Assembly (NCBI GenBank): GCA_002221725.1
Contig: NJFT01000066.1
Span: 124,001-188,000, forward strand
DNA: 64,000 bases
Origin: Scedosporium boydii
Taxonomy: Eukaryota > Ascomycota > Sordariomycetes > Microascales > Microascaceae
Direction of reading: 5' to 3'
Translations under genes and position numbers: made by a program
In this document: positions 23,551 through 37,304 of the stretch, piece after piece
Layout: each line of letters starts with the position of its first letter
How positions within the stretch are numbered: the first letter of the stretch is position 1
The notes under the pieces: generated by a model
Databases searched by the model: none
What the model was told of the DNA's origin: nothing
Seen by the model: the letters and a program-made list of their open reading frames with translations, nothing else

Positions 23551-26500
23551 GACTGCTGCTCTGGTCTGATCTGCTTGCTGGCCCCCTCTTTCAGGCTCAA
23601 GTTTTCTTGCTCTTTTCTGGGCCTGAGTTTTCCCCTCTCTTATCGGAGGAGTTCGGCTTCTTAGGTTGACGCAAAGTGGGAGATGCAAGGGCACCACGCA
23701 GGGTTACGGGATCGTAGAGCGCGTGAGCGGTGCGTGGCCGGTGCGTGGGTGTGCCTGGATGCGTGTGTGGCAGAGGAGAAGCTGTGACGTTAGCTACCGA
23801 GATGGTGCCGAAAAGTCGCAGGTTGGTGGCATGTATAATGTATCACGAGAGCCGTGTGAAGTATGGAGTCCGTGAGGAGCCTCTTTCGCCTCCCTTGAGG
23901 GGTAGCCCGGGGTATTGTCGGTAGCGTTGCTGCAAATGCGGATGAAGATGGAAGGAGGTGTGAGGTGACAAATCTGAGGCAGAGGCAGGCGTATCAAATT
24001 GATGTCTCAATCCAGCTGTCCACTTTGTGAGTTTAGCAAGTTTAGCAAAGTGGAGGGGGCGAAAAAAAGCGCCGCCGCATCGCCGGTTCGGCCGCCTTGA
24101 TGGTGGATTGGACGGACCCAGGACCTGATTGGCGATTGGCTCCTTCCCGCTGCAAACGGAGTACTTTGCAAGACCAGAGGAGGCTGACTGGAGGTGAGAC
24201 GCTGACTGTACTTCAGAATGTACCTGTACAAGTTGAAAGACAAAACCGAGTCTGCGCGACCTTTCTTCACACCAGATGGACGAAGAAGAAATTCCGTTAT
24301 GATGCGCTTCGTTCTCCATTCTTCGTCTCCATGATCGCCAATGCATACTAAAGTACTTCGTATATTGCTTGCATAATATGTGATCTTGTTGAATATATTT
24401 GATAGTGTGCGCTCTGATGACGTGGACTCTGAGCATTTTCAGGGCGTTCCTCGTGGTGCTGTGGCTCGATCAGAGAACTGGAAGCGATTGATAGTCTGCT
24501 TTGATGGTAGCGATCGGCGACGAAAGTACCCACCTGTGTGAGAGGACCCGCATTTTTCTGGTTTACATGAAGTGCACCCTGACGACGAAATTTGTAGTGT
24601 TGCCCTGCTCCAGCTGTTTACTTCCTAATCTGCTTTCTTGGGTTTACAGATGAACTATTCTGGAACATCCCTCGATCTCTGGATTCCGGACGGACCAAGC
24701 AGAGGGGACCAGAAAAAGGCGATGCTGGCTAATGTTAACCATGGCATGGTGATATTGGGGAATATTAGGTGCAAGCATTATTTTTCATCTATCTCAAGGG
24801 CTGATTGATTGAGAAAAAGTCCGGCCTGTCTTGATGATTTGTGATAGCGCTGTCACTGACAAATACCTCACTTCGTAATTGCTGTCATCCCTGCTTGAGA
24901 AGCCTTCTGGAAAAAGTCTAGGTGCAAGCCTCCCCACTCGGCCAAATTTCGTCCCTAAAAAATGGGTGGTGTGCGCAATGCTCACTGTCACTGCGACTTC
25001 GAACTTGGGGAAGACCAAGCAAACCGCGTTCCTGGTAAGGGTGGTCTTGCTCTCCTTCCGCCCTCACCAACCATGATGCTTAGAAAGTCCCGGCAGCTTG
25101 GGCAGTCAGGACGGGAAGAGGTCGAGGCGTTGTCGAGATAGGTTGGATCGCCGATGCTTCATCGGCCACGACTTCTCGAAAGGGCTAAAGGATGTGAGGC
25201 GCGCACGCGGACCTGCATCTCCCATTTTAGTAGATCTAAACCATGAGCATGAAGTAGTAGATTACGAAGTAGTTTATTACAGGCCTGCCTCGGCGTCGAC
25301 CATTGTCAGGGACACGAGGTTGAAAACTTGGATTTAGACGCGCGTATACGCAAGGTTAATACGATGCGAAATGGAGTCAGTCATTTCGGACACGAGTGTT
25401 TTCCGTCACCCGTGGGAGGTGGACGCAGCAATATTGATGTCATTATGCACGGCCTGGCAATAATGGTAAGAAGTAATTTAAAGCGCAAGGTAAGGCTGAT
25501 TCTTCCATCTCAAGACGCTAATAGTTGACAAAACAACTTGCGGCCTGGCCTGGCCTGGCCAGGGTAATAATTCCCGAAAACTGAATCCTCAGGCGTTCTG
25601 GAAATTATATGATTGGGGAAGGTGCTCGTGATGCCCAGAAACCGCGGTTCTTGCATATCTAATTTGCCTTAAAGGGGAGTGAAAGAATTCCGAGTCTCGA
25701 ACTCGGCCTGGCCGACACGAGGCCGATTTTGCTGGGGCTTCCTCGATTCGATACTGTTGGTGTGAGGAAACGCCGCCAGCCAGTTGTGGCTCACTGATTG
25801 ATACCCTGACGGCCCCCCGTCAAGAGTGGCTCGACGTTAGGTTAATGCGAGGCACCGGATTAGTTACCGGTGCAGGTGCTTTTTGTTGCTGTCGGCCAGC
25901 CTGGCTGAATCGATGTATGAAGTAGCCAGCAAACGGCCTCGAACTTCGTAGGCTGGGGTATGATAGAGGGCACACTAGCCCCAATCTTGGCTTCTTGGCT
26001 GGTTGCAGTGTTGGTCCTGATCGTGAAAAGTTGATTGATCATTGATGGCTCTCAAAGACACTTGACGCACTTGATGGATCCCTCGGCAATTAATCGCACC
26101 ACGATGGGGATATGATCCAATTTTGCATGTGATGCAATTACCGGCTCGCAGTGGATGCGACGGTGTCCTGCACGAATTCCATCCCCCCGAAATAAAGCCC
26201 GAGGGAAGGCTCGATGTGCTGCCATGCAGCTTGGATCGTTGAAGATTATTTGGTCATCCGCGAAGTACTCCTTCGTAAAACTATCTCAGTGAGGTTTCGC
26301 CTTCTCTCTCTTAGTTCATATCGAGCCCCATAGTCCCCATACTATGTCATGTCATTTCTGCCTTGATGAGAGTCGTTGGAGGGAAGGATCAATCGATTGA
26401 TTGGAGCCCATAGTTGTCCGTGGTCAGTGGTCACAGATCAGAAGGCGGGAGAGTGGGGGAATCGCCGTCTCCAAAGTACACATACTCATCGAGTAAAGCG

Positions 26501-29500
26501 TTTAGTGATTAGATCCATGTTGTCCCCTCACTGTCAATGTACCCAATACTTCGCACTTAGGGCAAGAAAACACTTGAACTGCACCCAGAAAGCCCTCAAA
26601 TGTAACCCTGCAACTGCTCTGTTTAGCGCCTCTACTAATATACATGTGCATCTGCCGGCAAGGAAGCCGCCCATCCTGAGGCTTGTACTTCGTAGTGTAC
26701 ATGCTGCCCGGAAATCGTGAATCCTGGCTCTCACGTCCTTAAGAGCCACTGTTCGACTCGGCCCTACTCGGATACTGTCGTCCTTGACGAGGGAAGGGAT
26801 GACACGATCAAGTACATAGGAAGGAAACTTCTTCATGATGTACCAGATGGAAGAACCGCGTGGAGTCTGTCTGACACAAGACCCATGGTCTCGCGGTCTT
26901 TTTTGCATCAAATGTCCAAAATGCCATCCTAGTCTATTCACCGAGAGCTAGGCACTCTCACAAGTACACACCCACTGGACTGCATCACCACATTGATCAT
27001 CTCGCGAGGTGCAGATTACGAAGTATGATATTGCAGATTTGGGGGTCCTCCAAGGTCTAGGCTCGTTTTAGATCCCTATTTGCGGTGCGGGCCAAGCTGT
27101 ACAGCTCTGCTTTTTGGTATTTTCCTGGGTGTACAAAGCTAGCAAGCGATACTGATCAACAATCTAGAGTCCCACGTCCTAGATGTATTAATACTTGTTC
27201 CATACAAAGTACAGTACTTCGTGCTGCGGCTTTCTTAGTCGATGGAGTGTACGAAGTCGGACGTCCTGTCCAACTCCACTGCTTCGTACATATGTACACA
27301 CACCGGGTGGTGGGCCCTCGTGCCTGCCACGTTCCATTTGAACATCTGAGTGGGGACGTGGGGATCAGGGCTCAGAGACCGGATCTGCCTGCCAGCACGA
27401 ACATCACCGTACGAAGTACTTCGCAGTTTCCTGAGGTCGCCGCTAATCGTCCCAAGGATTTGTTACATCTCTGGGATACGAAAAGGAAGACGCCTGTTGC
27501 TAAATTGAATCATCAAAGCTTTGCCACAGTCTCATCTCGTCCCCTCAGTCATCTAAACTACAATTCACGTTGAAACTGCCTTATTCGGCTGTCAAGGCTC
27601 GTAATCAAATCTATTATACCGCGAGCTTTTATATTTGGAGGCGGTCACACCGAAGAGCCTTACGGTCGTATCTCCCGCGAGTCATAATCCGGCTTCTGAT
27701 CTTTGAGTTACCAATCAAGATGGGTGGCCAGCATCTAGTAACATGAGGGCTTCCAGGGGAGAATCCGCAGACCACAAGCGGGCTAAGCCGCTCCAACGAA
27801 GGGACCAATGTGCGATATGCTATGAGCCGGCCAGCCAGAGACCCGGGCGGTGCCTTACTCGCTCGTGTACGGGACCTGTGAAGTCCTCCTTCCTGATCTC
27901 GGGTTGGGCTCTAACTCCAAAGTCTCAACTTAGAACAGCACGAAACGTAAAAGCCAACACGAGAGCCACCTAATCAAAGGGAACTACCATCGGAGAGTGC
28001 GAAAACGGCTTCGCCACACAATGCAAGAGTTGTGCTCTGTGAGACTGTAAGTAGTTTAGGATTGTGAGCTGGCAATACCGAGTGATAGTGGAGAGCATCA
28101 ATCCTGTCCATTTCCCTTCTGTGCCGTCAGCACGACGCCCACGTTCTGCTGGTGGTCCAGCCCTGCACCGCAGACTTGGCGTGTGCACCGTTTCCGCCTG
28201 CGCAATATCAATGGCGATTGAAGAGTATTGGCAGGGGCCTCGGTTGCTTCAGCACGCAGGAAAGGGTTATGTGCGGTTTCCCTTAAGCTTGTGCGTCGCA
28301 CCACAACCACGCGGAATTGGTTAGACACGTTTCGTCCACGCGAGGAGTATCGCGACATCTGTTTTTCTTTCTGATGTTCGAATATATACACCATCCCCGG
28401 CATAGCTTGCTTCGTTCGTTTCTCCATCTGGCCTCCTGCCACTCTCCTCTGTTTCAGGCCAACGGTAATGTTTGAGACTTGCGCTAAAGCCAGGACCAAG
28501 GACTGGGGATTGCGTGTGGAGGTCACCCGCGAACTGGGGTATACTGCTTTGGGCCTGGCTCTACTCCTGGCGGCACACCATGAATGATCCAGCAATGGTG
28601 TCTAGCAAAGGCTTTTTTGAACCGTATCCTCCCTAATAACGAGAGGTCAGTCATAAGTTTGTATAAAATATGTGACTTGTCGCGAACTGCTGCAGGCTTT
28701 CTGTTAGGACCGCGCGACATGGAGGGTTGGATTTGCGCCTATAAATCTCGAGGCCGAGGTGGAATAGGGCTCATGGGAGTGACCCTCTCGCCTAACGAAG
28801 TCGCCTTACGAACATTGAAGCGAACTGTTACGGAATCATTAATTGACGATCAGAGCCTAAGATCGATCGTTCATGTTATTAAATCAAGGCTTGGCTTGCG
28901 GATCGGTCCCTTCAATGCCCACTGGGATCAAGCTGCTGGGCCTTTAAGCACCCCCCTCCACATATAATCCGTTGATCAATTGGATCACATTTGATATACA
29001 TATTGATCTGCCCTAAAAATAATGATATCGATTGATATCTCACTAAAGCGAGTATCCACAGGGGAGTGGGATGCAAGTAGACACAAGTTCGCAATTGGTC
29101 GCGGTTTGCCTTCAAAGCTCCTCTCCCCTTTCACCCAATAGTCTCCATAGACTCCATTAACGGCGCCAGCGCTTGTTCAACCCCCGTGAAGTCCACATCA
29201 GGCCCGCTCAAGTTCTCAGCTAGTTAGTAGCACAGTCACAACATAATTAAATTCTTCGCTGCAGCTGCTAGTGCAAAACCTTTCTGTATCGAGTCGAGTC
29301 AAGAACTTTGCCTGTTGCTTTTGTCCACCTTCCTTTGGCATCGCGGCTGCTTGACTTTGAATACAAGAACAGAAGAAAATATAAGTTAACACACGGGGAG
29401 GCCTCGACACAACTCAGTCCTGTCTCAGGTTGACACTTTGCCATCATATACGGATAGGACTAACCACCGTCTTGATGCCCGGCCCAGCCTACCCTTGAGG

Positions 29501-32143
29501 GCCGCCGGTATGCGCGTCTATGCTTGTCTGGGCGCGACAGCTGGGTTTCGTGTCACGATCCTGGTACGGATACTAACCAGAAAACGGACGCATGTTTACC
29601 ATACTGCCTACAAGCTCTCATCATGCTCCAGGGCGCGGATCCAACCTAGTATCCCCGAGTTCTACTTCCCAGGAATGACCTTTTGGTTCTATTACTATAT
29701 TGACTTGAATAATTACCACCCTACCACCATGCTCCACGCTACGTACACTACTGTGGTACCAGCACTGGGCATCAAAAACATGGTCGAGAGCCGAATTCTA
29801 GTGCAGAAAACCACGTTCTTTTCGCCACTTACGACGTTTAGTCAACGGCTGTACTAAACAATTCCAGGGAGGCTAGGTCGAGATTGGGGACCGGCTGTTC
29901 CGGGGCATCATCATTGATGCTTAACACCGTATTTAATATAGTGTAGCGAACTTGAGGTCCACTACTTCGTACTTCGTACTTCATACTAGCCCACGAGCCA
30001 CGGTGGATTTGAGCAAACCCCACAATGACCTCGAGTGTTTTTTTTTGGTCCTGCCCAACTCAGCCAAGATCAGTCAGTACCTCTGCCTAGAAACGAACGA
30101 GGTGGGAGTCGCCTCTCATGTTTTTTTCATCTTCTCTTTGTGACTCTTTCCTTCTTGGGCGCGTTGTGCGTCGAGTCGAAAACATGGGCCTAGCCTTGGC
30201 GGCATTTCCAAGCAGCCGCTCAAACTTAACCCTCCATGTATAATTGAGCGACTAACATGAAAGAGAATGGCTGTTCATGATATACCTGTACTGGTACTTT
30301 ACACGACCAGACCAGGTTCGGGTGCACCAGCGAACGACGGGAGCCCGCCTTTGCCTAAAAGTACATCTTCTGAAAGTTTTCTGGAAGACCCCTGGCGGCC
30401 ACGCACCGAGGCAGAGACCGACATCCAAGTGTTAGAGTTTGCGGCACGCCAGTAATGCAACCCGATCCAAGAGCAATGGGCTCGATCATGGTGACATCGG
30501 GAATCATTGGATTGATGAGATACAGCTCTCGTTACACTGCTAAACTGAACTGACGCCGAGCCCCTGTCCATGCCTCCAGGTCATGCACGAGTGCGGTCAC
30601 TGAAGAAGATGCTAACTTGCATGTGGAATGCCAAAGCGCGAAGGGGATTCGGAGGTGATGAGATTTTTCTTCTGCGTGGTCGTCTCTTTACCCCAGCCAG
30701 GCCAGCTGCAGGTTGATAATGAGGGGAGAGACTAGCGTAGGAGACCCTCTACCCCTGCCCTCCACCATGAATCAAGATGGCGAATCCAGCCACACTTCCT
30801 GCAACCCTAGAACTGACCTCCTTCGTACTTCGTTTTCGGCATGAGGATATAGAAGAGGGCAAAGGCATTTGCATGCGTGGAGCATTTGAAGGTTCCGGTG
30901 TCAACCACATGAGCGAGAGTACTTGCATCTGCAAGTTGTCAACTTCTGGAGTCAAGGGTTTGAAACGTGATGGTGTCGCCAGGACTCGTGGTTGGGGTCC
31001 GACTTCATGGTGCCTGGTGTGTTGCAGAGGCTGCACGTTCTCGACAGAGCTCGGCTTGTGATGCTTGTGATATTGACGACCTACTCTGCTTTGTGGTTCG
31101 TCCTCAAGCCTGGCTGCAAATTTTGATGATAATGACCTGAACCCTGCAGGGTAGGATGAGGTAGGCTAGGGCTAGACTACGAAATTGAAGCGTCTACTTT
31201 TCTGATCGAGGTCGCTGATACTACCAAGAGCCGAGCTGAAGTTGGGTTGATAGATTGAATATTCCGTACATTGGATCAAAATCAATCAATCAATCTCATC
31301 AGCCCGGGCAGTCCCGGCGAAAATTAAACATTCGTACTCTTCACCCCTACCACTGGATGGTAATTCGAGTTGAGGCTGGCAGGTCCGCACTACAAAAGTA
31401 ATTACACTCGGACATTGATCTGGAGACGTCAAGTACTCAACTTCATCCTAATTCTAGGGCCTGCACTACTATAGCAATTTGTAGCACCCTCGTACACTAC
31501 AATTACTCACCTCAAGATCAATGGTAGTGTTCTTGGTGGGTGTACACTATGTACTTCGTACAGGCACAGAATGGATCAATGTACGAGGTACACTACACGA
31601 CAAAGTTGATGGGCGTCCTTTTGTCCATCTCACCCCCCCCACACCCACACACCTCCCCCTCTTCCCGGTTGTGTCTACACCTCGCACACCCCTCATGCTC
31701 TTCCCTCCTAAACTAGTAATTGAACAAGACCACAACCAATTGAGGTACGAAGTATTAGTACTGAGGTCTGCGATTATAGCAGCGTCCACTAATACCTCAT
31801 GTCCACTCCCTCTCAAGTCTGCCTCTGCGCTAATCCTCCACCAGAGCCTACCCGGGAAGGGTACTAGTACTTCTTGTCGGAATCCCACCTCCACCATCGT
31901 CCTCCCGACCTCTTCTCACTTATCCTTCCCTTTCACCACTGCTACGGAGCCAGGTCAATCGCGTGACCGCAGAGTAGAAACGCCGTCTTTGTCAACATCC
32001 GCCATCGTCATCGCTTCGAAGAGCTTGTTAGCCGGATCGCAGATTTCATGTCTCACCCGCCTGCCACGATCGACCCTTCCGGCAAGTGACGGTCGTTTGC
32101 GAACGACCCTTGCTTTGCCTCTCCCGCCTATCATCCGTCCGCC
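23551..32143. other. Large gene-poor block rich in short dispersed motifs
   Basis: About 8.6 kb without a gene I can support. Small frames (for example 27085-27573 and 28098-28595) show no domains and no conserved splicing. It contains nine exact copies of TACGAAGTA or TACTTCGTA (starts 24354, 25263, 26686, 27017, 27410, 29963, 29970, 31552, 31746) and several runs of GATTGATT/AATCAATC. A short (CCTGG)n-like tandem lies near 25541-25563. The last 600 bases are pyrimidine-rich and probably include the leader of the zinc-cluster gene. Confidence 0.5.
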
Positions 32144-35100
32144 ATGTCCAACGATCCGGCCGCGAGGAGGATACTTCCTCAAAGTTCGCAAATGGGATCT
32201 TTCAACTTTGTCCCACAGCCAGCGCCGCAAACCCAGAAGAGTGCGCATTATCCATCTCTCCTTTTCTTTCTCTCGATTGCAGTCTCGCGCTCTCATTTTT
32301 TACGCCTTCCACGGCTGAGCAAGATTAGCTGACTTGACCCCACTAGACTATGTTTTCGTCGATGAGCACAACCGCCACAAGCGGTTGAAAGGTATGCCCG
32401 ACAAAGACTGCCCCCCAACCGTGTCGTTCTTTCTTCAGGTTTAATGCTAATATGTGTATCCAAAGTTATGAGGGCATGCGAGGGTTGCCGAAGACGCAAG
32501 ATCAAATGCGACGCCGCGACTACGAATACCTGGCCGTGCTCGGCATGCGTCCGACTGAAGCTACAATGCGTGCGCCCAAACGGCTTTGATGGCTCGACGA
32601 CCGAAACCGCGACGTCTGTCAGTTCGTATACGACCGTGAGCGGCGGCGCGACTGCTTCCTCGACTCCAACCTCCACATCCACCTACGATCCTTCCGGTCG
32701 CACCTTTACAGAGGCCTCGACTCCGACTGCCCAGGGTGGCTACCCTCAACAGTCTTTGATGAATGCCACTCCGAAGTCGGGCGGCTCCATCTACCAGCAA
32801 CCTGCTTTCGCCGAAAGCCAGACGAATCTCTTCCATGCGGTACAATACCCGGATGCGCCACCGCAGCCTCAATCCAACGTGCACTATACGACTGTTGCTC
32901 CTCCCGTAAACATAGTTGACGAAAATTACGCGTCACATAATGTCTTCCCTAACCCCCCTGTGCAAGCTGGCCAGGTCCAAGGCCAGGGTAGCTCCCCCGG
33001 CTCATATTCCCAGGACAGCTATTCTCAACCGGATCTCGCGGATTTGTTAGGCTCGCTCAAGGTTAACGAAGCTGGCACCGGTAAGCTCTTATCTTCTGGG
33101 GGTTCCGCTGGAAGTTGATGGTCCCTCGGCTCTTCTTGACCTAGAATATAACCTAACTTACCACCTCTTACAGCACCGTATCTAAGAAATAAAGCTTCGT
33201 TCCGCCGCGAAGAGGAGCCTGTGATCGAAGAGGTGGATGATTTTGCGGCTGTGTTGCCTCCCATGACGCCTGGAAAAATTCGGATTCCCCCAGCATTGAT
33301 GCCGGATGATGCGACGGCGCATCAATATCTAGATCTTTACTTCACAAACGTCCATCCCTTTCTCCCAGTGCTTAGCAAGGCCATTTTCTACCGGCAGTGG
33401 AATACAAATAGGCAGGGTATTTCACCTTTAATACTGGAAGCCATCTTCGCCATCGGTGGGAGGTTGGCGGATGAGCCAGCCCAAGGACAGCAATGGCTGG
33501 CTCTAGCAGCCGGTAGGCACCTCTCGTGTTTTACTGTCTATGCTGTTGCTCAAACTAACTGGAAAATAGCACACGCCGACGCGTTCATGGACGTGCCGAG
33601 GCTTAGCACTCTGCAGGCCCTTCTTATCATACTCAAGGCAAAGGAAGGTGCACCAAAGAAGGGCTACTACTACCGGTCGTGGATGTCTATCGTCCAATGT
33701 GTCCAAATGGGTAAAGACCTTGGCTTGGACGAACATTATGCGGACCACCTAGCTGGCAAGGGTTGCGACTCTACGGAACTAGAATGTCGGATGAAGACTC
33801 GTCTCTGGCAAACAGTTTTCACTCTCGAAGTGATGATTGGGTCCCCGCAAGGTAAGCGCGCCCGAAAGACGCTCTGCCGCAGCTGAAACCACTCTCCAAA
33901 CGCGAGATCCCTTGCATACTGACACGCTGGTCTCCTACAGGACGAACCGACTTGACCGTGGATATTGACGAGGTGGACTTCCGTCTACCCCAGCCCGTCC
34001 CTGGAGACGATGACGACGAGTTCCTCGTGAGCCGCAATTTTACTTACCTCGCAAGGCTTGTACGAAATATCAGCCGCATGAACTCGGTTTACGCGCGCAT
34101 CAAGAAGAAGAAGGATTGGGGTATCGACCCCGAGCTTGTGCAACTCAATCCTTCTCTCACCTCGTGGCTCACCGAGCTGCCGGCCGATCTCTCCATCACC
34201 TTCCCTCCCGACAATTCACCTGCATGGGTTCCGTCTCCCTTTATTGGGAATCTCCTCTCGTATCACTATTTGACCTTTATCCTTCTCCACCGGCCGCAGC
34301 TCGCCTTCTGCGATCCGAATGACTTAAACGGGAAGTGGAAGCAGCATATGATGATTTGCTACTCATCCGCCAAGGCAATTTGTAGGCTGCAGGAGGGTAT
34401 CCTGCATTCCTTTGGCCTCAACGGGCTGCAGAACATGCTACGTGGCTTTAGTTTCCCCGTATACTGCGCATTATCCTGCGTCGTCCTCCACCTGGTAAGG
34501 AGCCCGAGGTGTCGATCGATAGCTGCGCAATCTTTTCCCTTCATTGTTTCATGTTAGTTGACACTTGGCTAATCCCAATGGGTCTAAAATTAGGTTGCGA
34601 TGACGTCTCCTGATCCGGACTTAAATACCGACTCGAGGGACTACTTCCAAAGGCAAATGCGGCTTGTTGAACAGGTGATGGCGGCCTGGCCAATGCCGGA
34701 GCTTCAAAGGCAGATTAACGCTGTCCGTGAGGCTTTTTCGATGGATACTAGGAAGCCTTTCGTCCTGAAACCCTCATTCCCGTACGGAAGCCCGACCTCA
34801 AGCGCCGCCACGCCGCCCAGGTCCAGCCCTGCCTACCGACCTCTGGTTGATCCCACGGGTCATATCAGCAATCAAGGAAGCCCCAGGAACCTCCATGCAT
34901 CCCACATATCTTACTCCACTCAGGCTATTACACCCCCTATATCGGCTGGTCCGGCCGATGTGAAGAATTCACCACCCATGATGGTATTTTCAGGGCAAGA
35001 GAACCACGCGGCTGGCATGGGCCATCAGATGTCAATGTCGGAGCAGCCGAGTTGGAACCCTGCGCGCATCTTTGAGTATGTTATCCTGGCCGCCTTTATT

Positions 35101-35461
35101 CTCCATGTAGCCGTACCGGCAACCCGATAACAAAGTATCACGCTAACCGAATTCCAGAAATTGGAACACATCATTCGGGAACCCTCAGGTGCAGCACCCA
35201 AGTCCTAGCTCGGGTGCGGTAAATCCGGCGTCAATGAAGTCGTCGTCATCGAGTCCGCCAGATATGTCGAGCTACCCAAATCTTCCTGCGAATGACGCAA
35301 TCACATCCGGTGCGCAGGCAATGCCGTCTCAGCAGTTTACCACGCCAATACCCACATTCATCACGCCAGCTATGTGGCAAGAGTCTGTGGCCAGTGTGTA
35401 CGAAGTAGGTCTCAAGCGCGCTTGGGACTACGATGGCGGATCATCGATGAAGCGGCACTAA
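32144..35461 (+). CDS. Zn2Cys6 zinc-cluster transcription factor with fungal-specific regulatory domain
   Basis: A nuclear DNA-binding regulator of the GAL4 class. Eight exons: 32144-32240, 32347-32391, 32466-33080, 33174-33512, 33570-33851, 33941-34494, 34594-35075 and 35158-35461, about 905 residues. The second exon is only 45 nt, and with the first adds YVFVDEHNRHKRLK before the zinc cluster. Six zinc-binding cysteines at about 52, 55, 62, 72, 75 and 82 have spacing C-x2-C-x6-C-x9-C-x2-C-x6-C. A Ser/Thr/Gln-rich linker follows, then the fungal-specific domain from about 255 (YLDLYFTNVHPFLPVLSKAIF; RMKTRLWQTVFTLEVMIGSP; SYHYLTFILLHRPQL). The tail is Ser/Pro-rich. It resembles broadly conserved CLTA1-like activators as I remember them, but targets cannot be inferred. 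Donor 1 (A|GTGCGC) is weak; frame and conservation support it. The last exon contains a TACGAAGTA copy. Confidence 0.88.
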
Positions 35462-37304
35462 TGAGCAGCGCGATGCTCACGTCCAAATTGCAACTGTGTT
35501 ACATATACACAAACATACACTCTCCCTTCCAATCGGCGTTGGATGGTTCCGACGGGCATTTCTTATATACGCTTCCGTTCCTTTCTTAACGTCATGTTTC
35601 CACAGGAATACCCAAGCCCGCAAGAGGATGAGGTATGAGCGAGGTTTCTGTCGAGCGTTCTTGTCTAGTCTTTCTTCCGCCAGCTTTTTTTCTTCTTTTT
35701 TTTTCTTTTCTCTTTTCATAAATTGTGTGTTCGTCTTTTTCCTTTCTACGCATCATTCATTTCTTCTCATCTACGCTTGGAGTACAATCTCGATTCCGCC
35801 CCGGCATTTTACGATGGGCCTCTTGGTTATGATTATGTATATAGATACGAAAAAGGTCTCAAAACTTGGGAGCAACGGAGGAGTTGCATTGGACTTTTGC
35901 GGGCGAGATGCGTACACGAAAACGACCAAAGAAAACGAAGGGGGGGAGGATAACCGGAGAACCAGGAAAGTGTTAACGAAACAACCAAGGCGGTGGGGGA
36001 TGGTTCGGATGAGGATGTCTTTTTTTTGGAGGATTTTCGTTCGTCTTCATCTCGGTCTCGCGTTTGACTCGTGCCCCCTACCTCTCAGTCTTTTAGATGG
36101 GAGGCAGGCGCGGGCGCGGGGGCACAGGCGTTTGGGGGAAATGAACTGTACAATACTACACCTACAATGATGGAGCCTTATGTTCTCATGAATTGCTGAA
36201 TTTCGGGGGTTGGGGCTGGAGCTGGAGCTGGAGCTTGAGCTTCACAATAGGATGCCATTCCCTTTCGTTCCTGTTCCTTTTGTTCAGTCCTCGGACGCAT
36301 GGAGGCAAGGTGAGAGGAGAGGAGGTTAGGATGGGAAGTTGAGATTAGATATGAGAGCTTGGGATTGGGTTGCGACGTCTTCATCAGTGTAACGACTTCA
36401 AGACTCTTTTTGCAGCTCAGTGTGCAATATCAGAAGCCGGTTCTTGAAACTATCGATCTCGAATTCTCGCAGGTTTCAATGCCTCCTTCTGGATGTTTCT
36501 TACGGAAAATACGTGCGCTGTAAATGCACTGCTACTATCATTGGGATAGGAGTAGGTCGACATATCGATGTAAATATCTACGAAGTAGTGACGAACTACG
36601 GTCCGCGGATCTCCACAATCCGGAGCTCGGCCTTCGGAGCGGCTATTTGAGGGATTGGATTTGTACCAATGTACCTGTGTACCTAAGTAGTTTCAACGAC
36701 AATTGAATCGCCGATGTGCCAGAAACGGAAAGTTCAACTGTGGCGTGGCCAATGATCACAAAATTGTGCGCCACCTGCGAAGGCAATGGCTCATTTTCAT
36801 TATCAATCAGCGGCGATGTTCGGCTTTTTCGTTTTTTATTACCCGAGATTTATACAGGCCGAGTTCGCAGCTCCCCTCAATCCACCCACTGACCCCAATC
36901 AAACCAGTCAATGACGCTTTTCGAAAAGCGTCGTTGAAATTCTTAGCTCTCAAACCCGTAAAACTGACCTGACTCAACCCAGGAGTGGCCACCCTCACTG
37001 GCATCGAGGACCCTTATCGCGGGCGCAAATCCTATTCTAATTCCCCGACAATAACTCACTTTACCCTTCTACATAATAATCCTTCTTTTTTAATTCGACT
37101 TCTCGTCCATTGATTCCGTCGGGGTTTTACTAGGATCCATCCGCCAACTCGCGCCACGAACCGGGAACTCGCTCTTTTTTTTCCGCCTTTTTTTCTTTCT
37201 CCCTCACTTACTCTCCTTCCCCTCCGTTCGTGATCGCCATCGACTCCTCACGACGACGTCATACCAGGACACTCTCGTTAGGCGATGCGAGAGCTGTCGT
37301 TGAT
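35462..37304. promoter_or_regulatory. Intergenic: zinc-cluster gene 3' end and MTM1 promoter
   Basis: The first about 700 bases are 3' sequence of the transcription-factor gene (T-rich). A hexamer run of GCTGGA units lies at about 36214-36233. A TACGAAGTA copy is at 36579-36587 and a perfect 20-bp palindrome at 36913-36932. The last 250 bases before MTM1 are strongly CT-rich, typical of a fungal leader. No gene is supported. Confidence 0.5.
36913..36932. promoter_or_regulatory. Perfect 20-bp palindrome upstream of MTM1
   Basis: GACGCTTTTCGAAAAGCGTC is identical to its reverse complement over all 20 bases and sits about 370 bases before the MTM1 start codon. It could be a dimeric protein site or a small cruciform. 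It lacks a loop, so it is not a typical hairpin terminator. The role is unknown. Confidence 0.6.

Noticed and set aside
25680..25720. Possible tRNA T-arm (CGAGTCTCGAACTCGG)
   Set aside because: The match is a local palindrome around TCGA; no other tRNA arms are present nearby.
31521..32318. 265-codon plus-strand frame before and across the zinc-cluster gene start
   Set aside because: It overlaps exon 1 in another frame and translates CT-rich leader sequence into Pro/Ser/Thr-rich peptide with no domain.
35496..36170. 224-codon frame after the zinc-cluster gene
   Set aside because: Translation of a T-rich 3' region giving poly-Phe/Ser stretches; no family resemblance.
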